Shown: positions 21,269 to 32,623, numbered from the stretch's first letter. The stretch: DNA of 64,000 bases from Pelosinus sp. UFO1 (GCF_000725345.1 NZ_CP008852.1:310001-374000), one strand, 5' to 3'. The notes: a model not told the origin generated them from the letters alone. Translations and numbers: made by a program.

Positions 21269-22207
21269 ATGAACAAACAGTTAGTTATCGCTTTAGGAGG
21301 GAATGCGCTGGGCAATACTCCTGATGAACAGAAACAAGCCGTCCTGACTGCTGCTAGTCACATTGTGAGCCTTGTCAAAGATGGATATAAAATAGTTATT
21401 GTCCATGGTAACGGACCGCAAGTTGGAATGATTAATCTGGCCTTTGAACTCGCATACAAGCAAAATTCAAATGTCTCCGCCATGCCATTTGCCGAATGCT
21501 CAGCCATGAGCCAAGGATATATCGGATTTCATTTGCAAAATGCCCTGCAAAATACGTTCATGGAGCAAGGAATGACGACACATGTATCAACAGCCATCAC
21601 CCAGGTCATTGTCAATCAGCATGATCCGGCTTTCCAGCACCCAACCAAACCGGTTGGCCTATTTTACTCAGAAGAGGAAGCTAAAGAGATCGGACAGGAG
21701 AGAGGCTACACCTTTGTCGAGGACTCGGGAAGAGGTTTTAGGCGCGTGGTTCCATCACCCGAGCCAGTTGATATCAAGGAAAAAGGGACGATCCGCTGCC
21801 TCATGGAAAACGGAGACGTCGTTATTGCCTGTGGAGGAGGGGGGATTCCCGTATGTCGCGAAGAAGGTATGCTTCACAGTGTTGACGCAGTGATCGACAA
21901 AGATAAAGCAGCAGCCAAACTGGCAGATGTTATCAATGCGGACACATTCGTTGTCCTGACGGCGGTGCCTCGTGTTGCCATCAATTTTGGCACACCCGAC
22001 CAAAAATGGTTGGAGCGTATCACCGTTGACGAAGCCAATCGATATATTGAAGAAGGACACTTTGCCCCGGGGTCTATGCTGCCAAAAGTCGAGGCGGCTA
22101 TCAAGTTCGTTAAATCCGGACCAGGCCGGGAAGCCATCATTACATCTTTGGAGAATGCGTATAAAGCGGTCACCGAAGATAATGGTACGATAATCTGTTC
22201 TGAATGA
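21269..22207 (+). CDS. arcC: carbamate kinase (catabolic)
   Basis: Transfers phosphate from carbamoyl phosphate to ADP, giving ATP, CO2 and ammonia. The 312-residue length and motifs LGGNALG, VHGNGPQVG, ACGGGGIPV and VIDKDKAAAKLA are standard. In E. coli the equivalent of the all cluster is ybcF (allK). Here it captures the energy of the FdrA/YlbE/YlbF step. It ends the operon; hairpins follow. Confidence 0.95.
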   Translation: MNKQLVIALGGNALGNTPDEQKQAVLTAASHIVSLVKDGYKIVIVHGNGPQVGMINLAFELAYKQNSNVSAMPFAECSAMSQGYIGFHLQNALQNTFMEQGMTTHVSTAITQVIVNQHDPAFQHPTKPVGLFYSEEEAKEIGQERGYTFVEDSGRGFRRVVPSPEPVDIKEKGTIRCLMENGDVVIACGGGGIPVCREEGMLHSVDAVIDKDKAAAKLADVINADTFVVLTAVPRVAINFGTPDQKWLERITVDEANRYIEEGHFAPGSMLPKVEAAIKFVKSGPGREAIITSLENAYKAVTEDNGTIICSE

Positions 22208-22219
22208 ATCGAGCAGGAA

Positions 22220-22244
22220 AGGTGATTCAGATGTAGAATCACCT
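22220..22244 (+). terminator. hairpin after carbamate kinase
   Basis: Nine-bp stem AGGTGATTC/GAATCACCT with a 7-nt loop and no T tract, so it may protect the 3' end rather than terminate. Confidence 0.45.
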
Positions 22245-22271
22245 AACGATACAATCATGTAAATATGTAAT

Positions 22272-22314
22272 CAACTGCTAAAGTGATTGTGAAAGTCAAT
22301 CGCTTTAGCAGTTG
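22272..22314 (+). terminator. 18-bp hairpin between carbamate kinase and pucG
   Basis: CAACTGCTAAAGTGATTG pairs with 22297-22314 with one G-T wobble. It ends 8 nt before the pucG ribosome site, so it could terminate the upstream operon or attenuate pucG. Confidence 0.65.
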
Positions 22315-22338
22315 TGTTATCAAAGGAGATTGAATGAG

Positions 22339-23565
22339 ATGTATAAAGAGTTGAATACTTCAGTGTGTACACTAATGACGCCAGGTCCCGTTGAAGTTGA
22401 ACCAAGAGTGCTCAGAGCCATGTGTACTTCCATATTGGGGCAGTTTGACCCTGAGTTTACCGAGCTTATGAATCAAACAATGGAAATGCTTAGAACTGTT
22501 TTTCAGACTAAGAACCATTGGGCTTTTCCTATTGATGGTACTTCAAGGGCTGGTATCGAAGCCGTTCTCTGTAGCATTATTGAACCTGGAGACCGGGTGT
22601 TAATTCCGATTTATGGCCGCTTCGGTCATTTGCTTACGGAAATCGCCGAGAGGTATGGCGCTGATGTTGCCAATATTGAAACAGATTGGGGGCAGGTCTT
22701 TGATCCTCAAGTGGTGATTCAAGAAATACGGAAAGTTAAACCGAAAATTGTGGCCATGGTCCATGGAGAAACTTCAACGGGGTGCATGCAACCATTAAAA
22801 GAAATTGGTGAAGCGTGCCGTGAATTAGATATTTTATTCGTAGTTGATGCAGTTGCCACAATTGGCGGAACAGCCGTAAAGGTTGATGAATGGAAAATTG
22901 ATGCTGCCATTGGTGGTACCCAAAAGTGCTTATCTGTTCCATCTGGCATGGCACCAATTACTTTTAATTCACGGGTGGAGGCTGTATTATTGCAGCGTAA
23001 GAAAATTGAAAGAGGTTTAACAGATGCGAGTGAACCGCAAAACCAGCAAGCAAGGTTAATCCGTAGCAACTATTTTGACCTTAGTCAACTTATGGATTAC
23101 TGGAGTCCGGTTCGCCTGAATCATCACACGGAAGCGACTTCCATGTTATATGCTCTGCGTGAAGGATTGCGAATTGTATTAGAGGAAGGGCTTGAAGCGA
23201 GATTCATTAGGCATAAATTACATGAAAAGGCGCTGGTTCAAGGTATTCAGGCTATGGGTCTGAAGATTTATGGTGATCCAAATTGCAAGCTTCCTGTAGT
23301 GACATCAATCACTATACCAGATGGAATCGATGGTGAATCAGTTCGCCGTATGTTACTGCAAGATTTTCAAATTGAAATTGCTAGCTCCTTTGGTCCTTTG
23401 AAAGGTAAAATTTGGAGAATTGGTTCTATGGGTTACAGTTGCAGAAAGAAAAATGTTCTTCATGTATTAGGAGCATTAGAGGCTGTACTGATTCGTCACA
23501 AAGTAAAGGTATGTGCTGGAGACGCGGTTCAAGCTGCCTTAGATATCTATCAAAAAGAAGAATAA
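22339..23565 (+). CDS. pucG: (S)-ureidoglycine--glyoxylate aminotransferase
   Basis: PLP-dependent class V aminotransferase that moves the amino group of ureidoglycine to glyoxylate, giving oxalurate and glycine. The 408-residue protein resembles Bacillus PucG: LMTPGPVEVEPRVLRAM, the GQFDPEF motif, DGTSRAGIEAVL, VHGETSTG, and GGTQKCLSVPSGMAP with the PLP-binding lysine. Serine/alanine--glyoxylate aminotransferases are the nearest alternative. The frame extends to TTG 22312 inside a hairpin, but AAAGGAGA before ATG 22339 decides the start. Confidence 0.9.
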   Translation: MYKELNTSVCTLMTPGPVEVEPRVLRAMCTSILGQFDPEFTELMNQTMEMLRTVFQTKNHWAFPIDGTSRAGIEAVLCSIIEPGDRVLIPIYGRFGHLLTEIAERYGADVANIETDWGQVFDPQVVIQEIRKVKPKIVAMVHGETSTGCMQPLKEIGEACRELDILFVVDAVATIGGTAVKVDEWKIDAAIGGTQKCLSVPSGMAPITFNSRVEAVLLQRKKIERGLTDASEPQNQQARLIRSNYFDLSQLMDYWSPVRLNHHTEATSMLYALREGLRIVLEEGLEARFIRHKLHEKALVQGIQAMGLKIYGDPNCKLPVVTSITIPDGIDGESVRRMLLQDFQIEIASSFGPLKGKIWRIGSMGYSCRKKNVLHVLGALEAVLIRHKVKVCAGDAVQAALDIYQKEE

Positions 23566-23661
23566 TCATACAATAGCATTGCCACAGGATGTATTTATTA
23601 GGATGAATCAATGCCTAAAATAACAATCGTTATTTAAAATCATTTTATGAGGAGGTTTCTT

Positions 23662-25901
<2,240 letters not shown>

Positions 25902-25937
25902 CATTACCAAGGCATACATTACAATCTGAATAGCTAT

Positions 25938-25988
25938 ATAAAAGGGGCTGTGGAAATTTCAAAGCAAATTATCCCCAGTCCCTTTTAT
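25938..25988 (+). terminator. terminator after the NfnB-like gene
   Basis: AAAAGGGGCTG pairs imperfectly with CAGTCCCTTTT around a long loop. Confidence 0.55.
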
Positions 25989-26064
25989 TAACTTATTTAA
26001 CCTGTATTTTAAGTGATTGATTTTCACACTGTTTGCCGTCCCCTTGCCTTGTTCGGATAGATAA

Positions 26065-26104
26065 AAACCTTCTCCTTATTATAAAAATAAGGAGAAGGTT
26101 TTTT
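26065..26104. terminator. 16-bp perfect bidirectional terminator
   Basis: AAACCTTCTCCTTATT (26065-26080) and its inverse (26086-26101) are flanked by A and T runs, suited to ending transcription from either side between the convergent NfnB and LysR genes. Confidence 0.85.
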
Positions 26105-26124
26105 ACGGAATCAGAAAATATAAC

Positions 26125-26202
26125 ACTTTCTTGATTCCAAGTAAGAACGACTAAGGCTTCTGCCTGCGTCCGGGGACTTGCCACAAGCCAAGTCTTTTCT
26201 TA
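26125..26202 (+). repeat. 78-bp dispersed repeat, copy 2
   Basis: Second copy of the element at 17841-17918. It contains the complement of the stop codon of the minus-strand LysR gene at its right end, with the same GACTTG/CAAGTC hairpin and TTTTCTTA tail. Confidence 0.8.
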
Positions 26203-27099
26203 TCTGGTACGCTCATTAGATGTAAAATAATCTTCGGCAAACTGTAACCATAAACGCGCGGCGTGGGACATGAAGCGCCCTTTTTTCCAGATAATTGACA
26301 TGTTGTGTATGATCTGAGGCTGTATTAATGGTACGGAGACAATACGATTAGAGTCTAGTTCCTTGCACACTTCGCTAGGCAAGAAGGCAATTCCCAAATT
26401 AGCGGCTACGATTTGCGTCATAAGCTCACGTTGAGAGGTTTCAAAAATAACGTTAGGGGAGAAACCTACATTTTTGCACTGATTGATTATTTCATCATGC
26501 AGGCTAAAATCTTCACTGTATAATACAAAGGATTCGTTAGATAATGATGCTAGCTCAATGGATGGTAACTGGCTTATGGGATTCTGAGAGGAGACAATAA
26601 CGAAAAGGGGATCCTTGGTAAAGGAAAGGGAATCAACATACTGATTATCTGGCTCTATGCAGATTACGCCGATATCTAACGTTCCATCTTGAATCGCGAG
26701 TGCTACTTTTTTTGATCCATATTCAGATAGACTAATTTCGATTTGTGGATATTTCTTTTTAAATTCTCCCAACAACTCAGCAAATATGGTAGAGCTAGTA
26801 ATTGGAGGGAGACCGATGAAAATCTTGCCTTTTTCCATTTTAATTTTATTTTCAAATTCAGTAGTGAGATTTTGGAACATCACCACCACTTGTTGTGCTT
26901 GATCTAAAAAGATCATACCTGCATCTGTTAATTGCACATATTTCGAGGTCCGATTAAATAAAGATGTTCCCAGTTCCACTTCCAAATCTTTTATCATCTT
27001 ACTAATCGCTGATTGGGATACGTGAGTTATACTAGCGGCTTTACTAAAACTTTTTTGGCGAGCCACTTCAACAAAATATTCTAAATGTCGGATATCCAT
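26200..27099 (-). CDS. LysR-family transcriptional regulator (1)
   Basis: A 299-residue regulator with N-terminal winged HTH (MDIRHLEYFVEVARQKSFSKAA opens it; SQSAISKMIKDLE is the recognition helix) and a periplasmic-binding-like effector domain. The frame extends to 27141, but GGGGGTG 7 nt before ATG 27099 marks the start. ATAGTAAAC/GTTTACTAT repeats cover its start, suggesting autorepression. Targets are not evident; a small ORF is divergent from it. Confidence 0.9.
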   Translation of the reverse strand: MDIRHLEYFVEVARQKSFSKAASITHVSQSAISKMIKDLEVELGTSLFNRTSKYVQLTDAGMIFLDQAQQVVVMFQNLTTEFENKIKMEKGKIFIGLPPITSSTIFAELLGEFKKKYPQIEISLSEYGSKKVALAIQDGTLDIGVICIEPDNQYVDSLSFTKDPLFVIVSSQNPISQLPSIELASLSNESFVLYSEDFSLHDEIINQCKNVGFSPNVIFETSQRELMTQIVAANLGIAFLPSEVCKELDSNRIVSVPLIQPQIIHNMSIIWKKGRFMSHAARLWLQFAEDYFTSNERTR

Positions 27100-27148
27100 A
27101 GTAAACACCCCCAAATACAGTTTACTATCTATTTTAGTCATAGTAAAG
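27098..27148. promoter_or_regulatory. putative LysR operator, ATAGTAAA repeats
   Basis: ATAGTAAAC at 27098-27106 and GTTTACTAT at 27120-27128 form an inverted repeat with a 13-bp spacer; a third half-site, ATAGTAAAG, is at 27140-27148. They overlap the LysR start codon and ribosome site. Confidence 0.5.
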
Positions 27149-27253
27149 ATTACGATTATATATTTTACTTATAAGGAGATTCGATTTAGAATAAAGACAG
27201 AGAAAAAAGAGAGAGAAAGACGCTTTAAATATAGATCGAAGGGGATGTTTTTT

Positions 27254-27412
27254 ATGATTAACCAGCAAGCATGTCAGACCAATTTTTTAGGAGGAATGAA
27301 TATTATGGAAAAGGATAAAGTAAGAGTAGAAAATACAAATGCTAAGAAAACTGTAAATGTAGATATTACACAAACTAAAGAATTTTGGTCTAATTTAGCA
27401 GTAATCAGCTAA
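27254..27412 (+). CDS. small ORF encoding a 52-aa (or 35-aa) peptide
   Basis: Unrecognised. ATG 27254 is preceded by AAGGGG, but a stronger TAGGAGG site serves the in-frame ATG 27305, giving a 35-residue peptide that begins MEKDKVRVENTNAKK and ends FWSNLAVIS. The peptide is charged in its first half and has no signal sequence or membrane helix. It is flanked by a divergent LysR gene with operator-like repeats and an 18-bp terminator, the structure of an independent transcription unit. It could be a regulatory, leader or precursor peptide; function unknown. Confidence 0.55.
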   Translation: MINQQACQTNFLGGMNIMEKDKVRVENTNAKKTVNVDITQTKEFWSNLAVIS

Positions 27413-27432
27413 TACTAGATTTGATACTTGTG

Positions 27433-27475
27433 AAAAAGCTCTACATTCTATATAAAATAGAATGTAGAGCTTTTT
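27433..27475. terminator. 18-bp perfect bidirectional terminator
   Basis: AAAAAGCTCTACATTCTA (27433-27450) and its exact inverse (27458-27475) lie between the small ORF and the convergent PPOX gene. Confidence 0.9.
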
Positions 27476-27493
27476 GCTTTTATAGAGCTTTTG

Positions 27494-27871
27494 TTATAGC
27501 ATTTGTTTTGCATCTGTTACAGTGATTTCTAATACTGCGCGGATCCATGAGAATTTTTCTTTCATACGATCAAAATTTTCGCCGGATTTTACAAAACGGG
27601 TAGTTCCTTTCACTATAAAACCTGTTCCTGTTCCTTTGTAACCTTCGATTTCCCTACTGGCAATTGAAAGAATAACATGGTTTTGATTGCTAAGGTTTTT
27701 TTCGGTTTTGTTATAGCCATAAGCTGGAATTAATAGCTTGTCATCAGGAGTAACCACTATATAGCTATTCCAAGTATTAACTAAATGAGGACCATCTTCA
27801 CCATTCGTCACAATACTGACAGCTCCATCTGAGGGATGAGCAAGTATGTCCAATAATTTTTCGTTAAGCAT
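27494..27871 (-). CDS. pyridoxamine 5'-phosphate oxidase family FMN-binding protein
   Basis: A 125-residue single-domain split-barrel flavoprotein with LVNTWNSYIVVTPDDKLLIPA and GTGTGFIVKGTTRFV typical of small PPOX-like proteins. Too short and too divergent to call true PdxH. It is divergent from a MocR-type regulator, an arrangement often seen when the regulator controls the neighbour. Substrate and reaction unknown. Confidence 0.8.
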   Translation of the reverse strand: MLNEKLLDILAHPSDGAVSIVTNGEDGPHLVNTWNSYIVVTPDDKLLIPAYGYNKTEKNLSNQNHVILSIASREIEGYKGTGTGFIVKGTTRFVKSGENFDRMKEKFSWIRAVLEITVTDAKQML

Positions 27872-28100
27872 AGTTATACATCCTTTCTGTTGAATAAGTT
27901 AACGGCTTTACTTTGCCTTTGTGTAGCACAAATATTGTGCCCTCACGACAGACTGCAATGCATAATTTGAATCTAAAGCAGACAATCAGTGTGAAATATA
28001 TCGGATAGCTATATTATAAAATAAAACTACCCCCGGTTATAGGTGCAATTTTTAAATAAAATATGGGGTCAGATTTTATTTAAAACTGCTTTTTATAACC

Positions 28101-28129
28101 TTGACACTAGGTCTTAGCATCTATATAAT
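28101..28129 (+). promoter_or_regulatory. consensus sigma-A promoter for the MocR gene
   Basis: TTGACA (28101-28106), 17-bp spacer, TATAAT (28124-28129). The remainder of the PPOX-MocR intergenic region shows no other clear element. Confidence 0.8.
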
Positions 28130-28174
28130 GGCTCTAATTAAGAGGGCTTTTAATAAATGGGTTAGGTGAGAGTA

Positions 28175-29572
28175 ATGATTATATTAAATAGTAAGGGTCG
28201 CCAGCCGCTGCACGATAAGATCTATAACCAGATTAAAAATAAAATATTATCAGGAGAATTGCCTCCAGCTACCAAGCTTTTATCGATTAAGAATTTAGCA
28301 ATTGAATTATCTGTAAGCCGCAATACGGTGGAGTATGCCTATCAACAGTTATTTGCTGAAGGGTATATACATAGCAAGCCAAGAAGTGGGTATTATGTCT
28401 CACTAATTGACCCAGAATTCCTTCCATCATCTCACTGTCAAACAGGTACATCCCCGGGACAAATTTTAGAAGAGGGAAAATCATACTCCTTTGATTTTCA
28501 TCCTGCTAGTATTTCACCAGAAAGCTTCCCTGTTAACTTATGGCGTAAACTGTATGTAGATAGTTTAAAAGAAAATCCTAAACAACTTGCGTCCTATAGC
28601 AATCAACAAGGGGATACTGCATTGCGCTATGAGCTCCAAAGATATCTGGCCCGTTCTCGTGGTGTATCATGTAGCCTAGAGCAAATTGTTCTTTGTTCTG
28701 GGTTACAAGATAGTCTTTCTATTCTAGCACCAATTTTGAAAGAAAATCATTCCCAATTTGCCATTGAAGATCCTGGACATTTCATTCCAAAGTCGGTTTT
28801 TCGAAATCATTCCTTTTCTATATCTCCTGTCCCATTAAATTCGGATGGCCTTGCTATAGATTCGTTATATAACACTAAGAGCACCGTTGTATATGTAACT
28901 CCTTCTCACCAATTTCCATTAGGATATATTATGCCAGTGGCAAATAGACTAAAATTAATTGATTGGGCGAAAAACGTTGGGGGAGTTATTATTGAAGATG
29001 ATTATGATAGTGAACTACGATATTACGGCAAACCAATTCCTGCGTTGCAAGGTCTACACCCAGAAGAAAACATAGTATATATAGGTACTTTTTCTAAAGT
29101 GTTATCTCCTGTACTTCGCGTAAGTTATATGGTATTACCTTACCAATTGCTTACGATATATAATAAGCTATTTGGCCATTATTCTACTTCTGTTTCCTTA
29201 TTAGACCAAAGGACACTAAGCAAGTTTATGGAGCAAGGATACTGGGAACGGCATTTGCGTAAGATGCGGACCGTTTATAAAAAAAAGCATGATGCAATCA
29301 TTCAATCGATTCATCAGCATTTTGGATCTCAAGCTAATATAATTGGGCAGGGAGCGGGGCTCCATGTTGTCTTAGAGCTAGTTGGTAATTCTCTTACTGA
29401 AGGGGAGCTGATTCATCGCGCTCAAGAAATAGAGGTTAGATTACACCCGCTTTCTAGTACATATCTGCATAAGAGTAGTAAGAATCCTCAAATAATGCTT
29501 GGGTTTGGTAGTATGAGTAGTAATGAAATTGATCGCGGAATTGAGTTGTTATATCAAGCCTGGTACCCCTAA
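28175..29572 (+). CDS. MocR/GntR-type transcriptional regulator with aminotransferase domain
   Basis: A 465-residue regulator. The N-terminal GntR winged HTH (about 10-75, SVSRNTVEYAYQQLFAEGYI) is followed by a PLP-dependent aminotransferase-like domain with EDPGH, TPSHQFPLG, EDDYDSEL and the lysine of GTFSKVLSP. PdxR and GabR are characterised members. GTG 28166 is possible, but AGGTGAG positions ATG 28175. Probably responds to PLP or an amino compound and acts on the divergent PPOX gene. Confidence 0.88.
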   Translation: MIILNSKGRQPLHDKIYNQIKNKILSGELPPATKLLSIKNLAIELSVSRNTVEYAYQQLFAEGYIHSKPRSGYYVSLIDPEFLPSSHCQTGTSPGQILEEGKSYSFDFHPASISPESFPVNLWRKLYVDSLKENPKQLASYSNQQGDTALRYELQRYLARSRGVSCSLEQIVLCSGLQDSLSILAPILKENHSQFAIEDPGHFIPKSVFRNHSFSISPVPLNSDGLAIDSLYNTKSTVVYVTPSHQFPLGYIMPVANRLKLIDWAKNVGGVIIEDDYDSELRYYGKPIPALQGLHPEENIVYIGTFSKVLSPVLRVSYMVLPYQLLTIYNKLFGHYSTSVSLLDQRTLSKFMEQGYWERHLRKMRTVYKKKHDAIIQSIHQHFGSQANIIGQGAGLHVVLELVGNSLTEGELIHRAQEIEVRLHPLSSTYLHKSSKNPQIMLGFGSMSSNEIDRGIELLYQAWYP

Positions 29573-29877
29573 TAAGAAACAATTAGATCATATACCTCAA
29601 AGTAAGTATAAACTCCTTAGTTCATTTCTCATTTAGTAGTTAGATCTTTTGCAAAAGGTTCTGTAGAGTAGAAATACTTTGTAGGATTTTTGTAATTTGC
29701 TATACAATGCTAGGAGAGTATTGAAGATACTAAAGTAGCAGAAATAAATGGCAGACTTCTGATGAACAGATAGTAGAACATTACACATTTTGTTATAATA
29801 AGTTGAATTATAACAATGTATTATAAATACTGTATAATTTTGTCTAAAGATATGATATAATTATACTCAAGGCAAAG

Positions 29878-29915
29878 ACGCTGTTTTCTTATTAGAGGAA
29901 ATTCAGCGTTTTTTT
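29878..29915 (+). terminator. terminator-like hairpin in the leader of the DcuC gene
   Basis: ACGCTG..TTTC pairs with GAAATTCAGCGT and is followed by seven Ts. A -10-like TATAAT lies at about 29856-29861, so the hairpin would be near the 5' end of the dcuC transcript, as in attenuators. Elsewhere in 29573-30013 only AT-rich inverted repeats (about 29790-29825) are seen. Confidence 0.5.
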
Positions 29916-30013
29916 CGTTTTAATTTAAGAAAAAGGGAGGGAAAAGGTTTACTTTTTTGAAGTAATAAGACGATATATGTTATGTAAATTTTTATAAAGA
30001 AGGGAATGTTGTT

Positions 30014-31267
30014 ATGATTATTACAATTGGCATTATTATGGTATTAATTACAGTTTACTTTTTAATCAAGCGTTATGATGCGCGTTTAGTATTATTAGCT
30101 TCCGGTATTATTATGGCTTGTTTGGCGGGTACGCCGATGGCTCCCTTAAATGCTTTTGCTAAAGAAATGACCAATAGTGGGCTGATTCAAGCGGTTTGTT
30201 CCGTTATGGGGTTTGCAATGGTAATGAAGTATACAGAATGTGATAAACATTTAATTAATTTTATGGCAAATGGTCTTTCTAAAGTTCGTCCACTTTTGAT
30301 TCCGGGTGTTGTTTTGGCTACTTATGCAGTCAATGTAGCACTACCAAGTGCTGCGGGAACAGCGGCGGCAGCGGGCGCGATTTTTGTACCGTTGATGATG
30401 TCGGCAGGTGTACACCCTGCTATGGCGGGAGCAGCGGTAAAATGCGGTACATACGGTAGTATGTTAAATCCGGGTTTGGCACATAACCCCTTTGTAGCCA
30501 AGATTGCCGGTGTAGACGTTATGGAAGTTATCGGATTTCATTTTAAAGCCAATATTGCGTCTTTGATTACAGCAACAATCTTGATTACACTGATTGCTTA
30601 TTATAAAAATGAGCATAAAGGGTATAAAGCTGAGGGTTTCGAAGTCGAGGAATCCTTTAAGGTAAAACTTCTATATGCGTTGATGCCGATTTTTCCTATT
30701 GTAATTTTAATCTTGGGTGCAACGGCAATCGTTCCAGCATTTAAGATGGATGTTCCGCAAGCCATGATCATTGGTTCTTTGGTTGCACTGTTGGTGACGA
30801 GAAAAAATCCTGTAAAACTGAGCAATTCATTCTTCGATGGTATGGGAAAAGCATATGGTGAAATTATTGGTATCATCATTGCCGCAGGTGTATTTGTTTC
30901 CGGCTTGACAGCAATGGGACTTGTAAAAGCTTTTACAGACTCAATGTTAAATAATCCAGCAATTGTTAAGATTTGTGCAGCTGTTGGTCCATTTATTTTG
31001 GGATTGGTTGTTGGCTCTGGCGATGCGGCAACCTTTGCATTTAATCAAGCGGTTACACCACATGCCGCAGATTTTGGTATGTCCGTAGTCCAAATGGGCA
31101 GTATGGCTACACTTGGCGGTACACTAGGGCGCACAATGTCACCGATCGCTGGTGCTACAATTATCATAGCTGGTATTGCTGGTGTAAATCCAATGGAAAT
31201 CGCGAAACGCAATTGCTTGCCAATGGTAGGTGCTATGGTTGTTGGTATGTTATTCTTGTTAGCGTAA
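30014..31267 (+). CDS. dcuC: DcuC-family anaerobic C4-dicarboxylate transporter
   Basis: Integral membrane transporter of 417 residues with about 10-12 helices. TYAVNVALPSAAGTAAAAGAIFVP and the repeat GGTLGRTMSPIAGATIIIAG match the DcuC family, which exchanges or exports succinate, fumarate and related acids under anaerobiosis. Divergent family members may carry other acids. It is followed 51 bp later by a CapA-like gene, probably in one operon. Confidence 0.83.
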   Translation: MIITIGIIMVLITVYFLIKRYDARLVLLASGIIMACLAGTPMAPLNAFAKEMTNSGLIQAVCSVMGFAMVMKYTECDKHLINFMANGLSKVRPLLIPGVVLATYAVNVALPSAAGTAAAAGAIFVPLMMSAGVHPAMAGAAVKCGTYGSMLNPGLAHNPFVAKIAGVDVMEVIGFHFKANIASLITATILITLIAYYKNEHKGYKAEGFEVEESFKVKLLYALMPIFPIVILILGATAIVPAFKMDVPQAMIIGSLVALLVTRKNPVKLSNSFFDGMGKAYGEIIGIIIAAGVFVSGLTAMGLVKAFTDSMLNNPAIVKICAAVGPFILGLVVGSGDAATFAFNQAVTPHAADFGMSVVQMGSMATLGGTLGRTMSPIAGATIIIAGIAGVNPMEIAKRNCLPMVGAMVVGMLFLLA

Positions 31268-31318
31268 AATTTGTATCCTTCATTGTGAGTAGTATTTTAA
31301 AAGAGGTGTTGAGTTGCT

Positions 31319-32617
31319 ATGTCGAAAATTTCTATTGTGGCAACAGGAGATTCTTTTATTACACAACGTTTACCACAAGATGTTCATTTCATTAAATTGA
31401 AAAGCTACATAGAAGCACATGATGTTCGATTTACGAACTTTGAGATTTTACTACATGATTTTGAAGTGTATCCCGCTCCGACAAGCGGAGGTACATGGGC
31501 GGTTGCCCGTCCGGAAGTTTTGCAAGATATTAAACAGCTTGGTTTTAATATGATGGCATGGGCGAATAATCATACCAGCGATTGGAATATCGATGGTATC
31601 TTAACGACGATGAAACATCTTGATGAAAATAAATGTATCCATGCCGGTGTTGGTAGAAACTTGGCAGAAGCCTCGCAACCGCGATATCTTGATACCCCAC
31701 AAGGAAGGGTTGCATTGATTGGTATTACTTCTACGATATCCGAATGGGGCATGGCCAGTGCACAAAGACCAGATGTGCTCGGTCGTCCGGGCGCAAATGT
31801 TCTTCGCTATCAGGCAATTCATAAGGTGCGCCCGGAGGAATTTGAAAAGTTAAGAGAAATCGTTGAACAGACGGAGGTTAATTCCAATAGAATTTTAGAT
31901 GAAAAAGAAGGGTTTAAGAAGCCTGTTATTGGCGGCTATTATGTAGGCAACATCAGATTTGAACCAGGTGACGAGCCAGGGACAATAACTAAGATGAATC
32001 CCAAAGATGCTGAACGCATTATTCGATCTATACGTGAAGCCGCGCGACAGGCAGATGTTGTCTTAGTTAGTCATCATACACATGAGCGTAAGGGCTTAGA
32101 GAAAGACCGTCCGGCAGATTTTGCTCGTGATTTTGCGAAGCTATGTATTGACAGCGGCGCACATGCTTATATTGGTCACGGTCCGCATATTTGGCGTGGC
32201 ATAGAAATCTATAAAAACCGTCCGATTTTTTATAGTCTTGGTGATTTTGTTTTTCAAAATGATTCGGTGGAACGGCAGCCGACTGAGTTTTATGATCTTT
32301 ATGATTTGGGTGTAGAAAATACCGTGTCTGATGGACTGGATGCTCGCAGTGCCAATGAAACAAGAGGACTGGTTGTAGATCAGAAAGTATATGAATCGGC
32401 AATGGTTTCTTTTGCTGTGACGGATGGGGAAATTGATGAAATTACGCTAAGCCCGCTTTCGCTGGGGTTTGAATATGGTAGGGCACGGCGCGGTCGTCCG
32501 CAATTTTCCGATGAGGAAAATGGAGAACGAATTTTGCGTGATATTGGTGATTTATCAAAAGAATTTGGCACAAAAATTACGATAAAAGATGGTATAGGGA
32601 CGATTGAGTTGAAATAA
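31319..32617 (+). CDS. CapA family (PGA_cap) metallophosphatase-like protein
   Basis: A 432-residue protein of the calcineurin-like CapA/PgsA group. The metal motifs are visible in order: TGDSF, TNFE, AWANNHTSDW, SHHTHE and GHGPHIWRG, then FYSLGDFVFQND. No signal peptide or membrane anchor is seen, unlike CapA proteins of poly-gamma-glutamate synthesis, so a cytoplasmic hydrolase is more likely. The coupling with a DcuC transporter suggests it handles the transported acid or a conjugate of it. An 17-bp terminator follows. Confidence 0.78.
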   Translation: MSKISIVATGDSFITQRLPQDVHFIKLKSYIEAHDVRFTNFEILLHDFEVYPAPTSGGTWAVARPEVLQDIKQLGFNMMAWANNHTSDWNIDGILTTMKHLDENKCIHAGVGRNLAEASQPRYLDTPQGRVALIGITSTISEWGMASAQRPDVLGRPGANVLRYQAIHKVRPEEFEKLREIVEQTEVNSNRILDEKEGFKKPVIGGYYVGNIRFEPGDEPGTITKMNPKDAERIIRSIREAARQADVVLVSHHTHERKGLEKDRPADFARDFAKLCIDSGAHAYIGHGPHIWRGIEIYKNRPIFYSLGDFVFQNDSVERQPTEFYDLYDLGVENTVSDGLDARSANETRGLVVDQKVYESAMVSFAVTDGEIDEITLSPLSLGFEYGRARRGRPQFSDEENGERILRDIGDLSKEFGTKITIKDGIGTIELK

Positions 32618-32623
32618 ATATAG

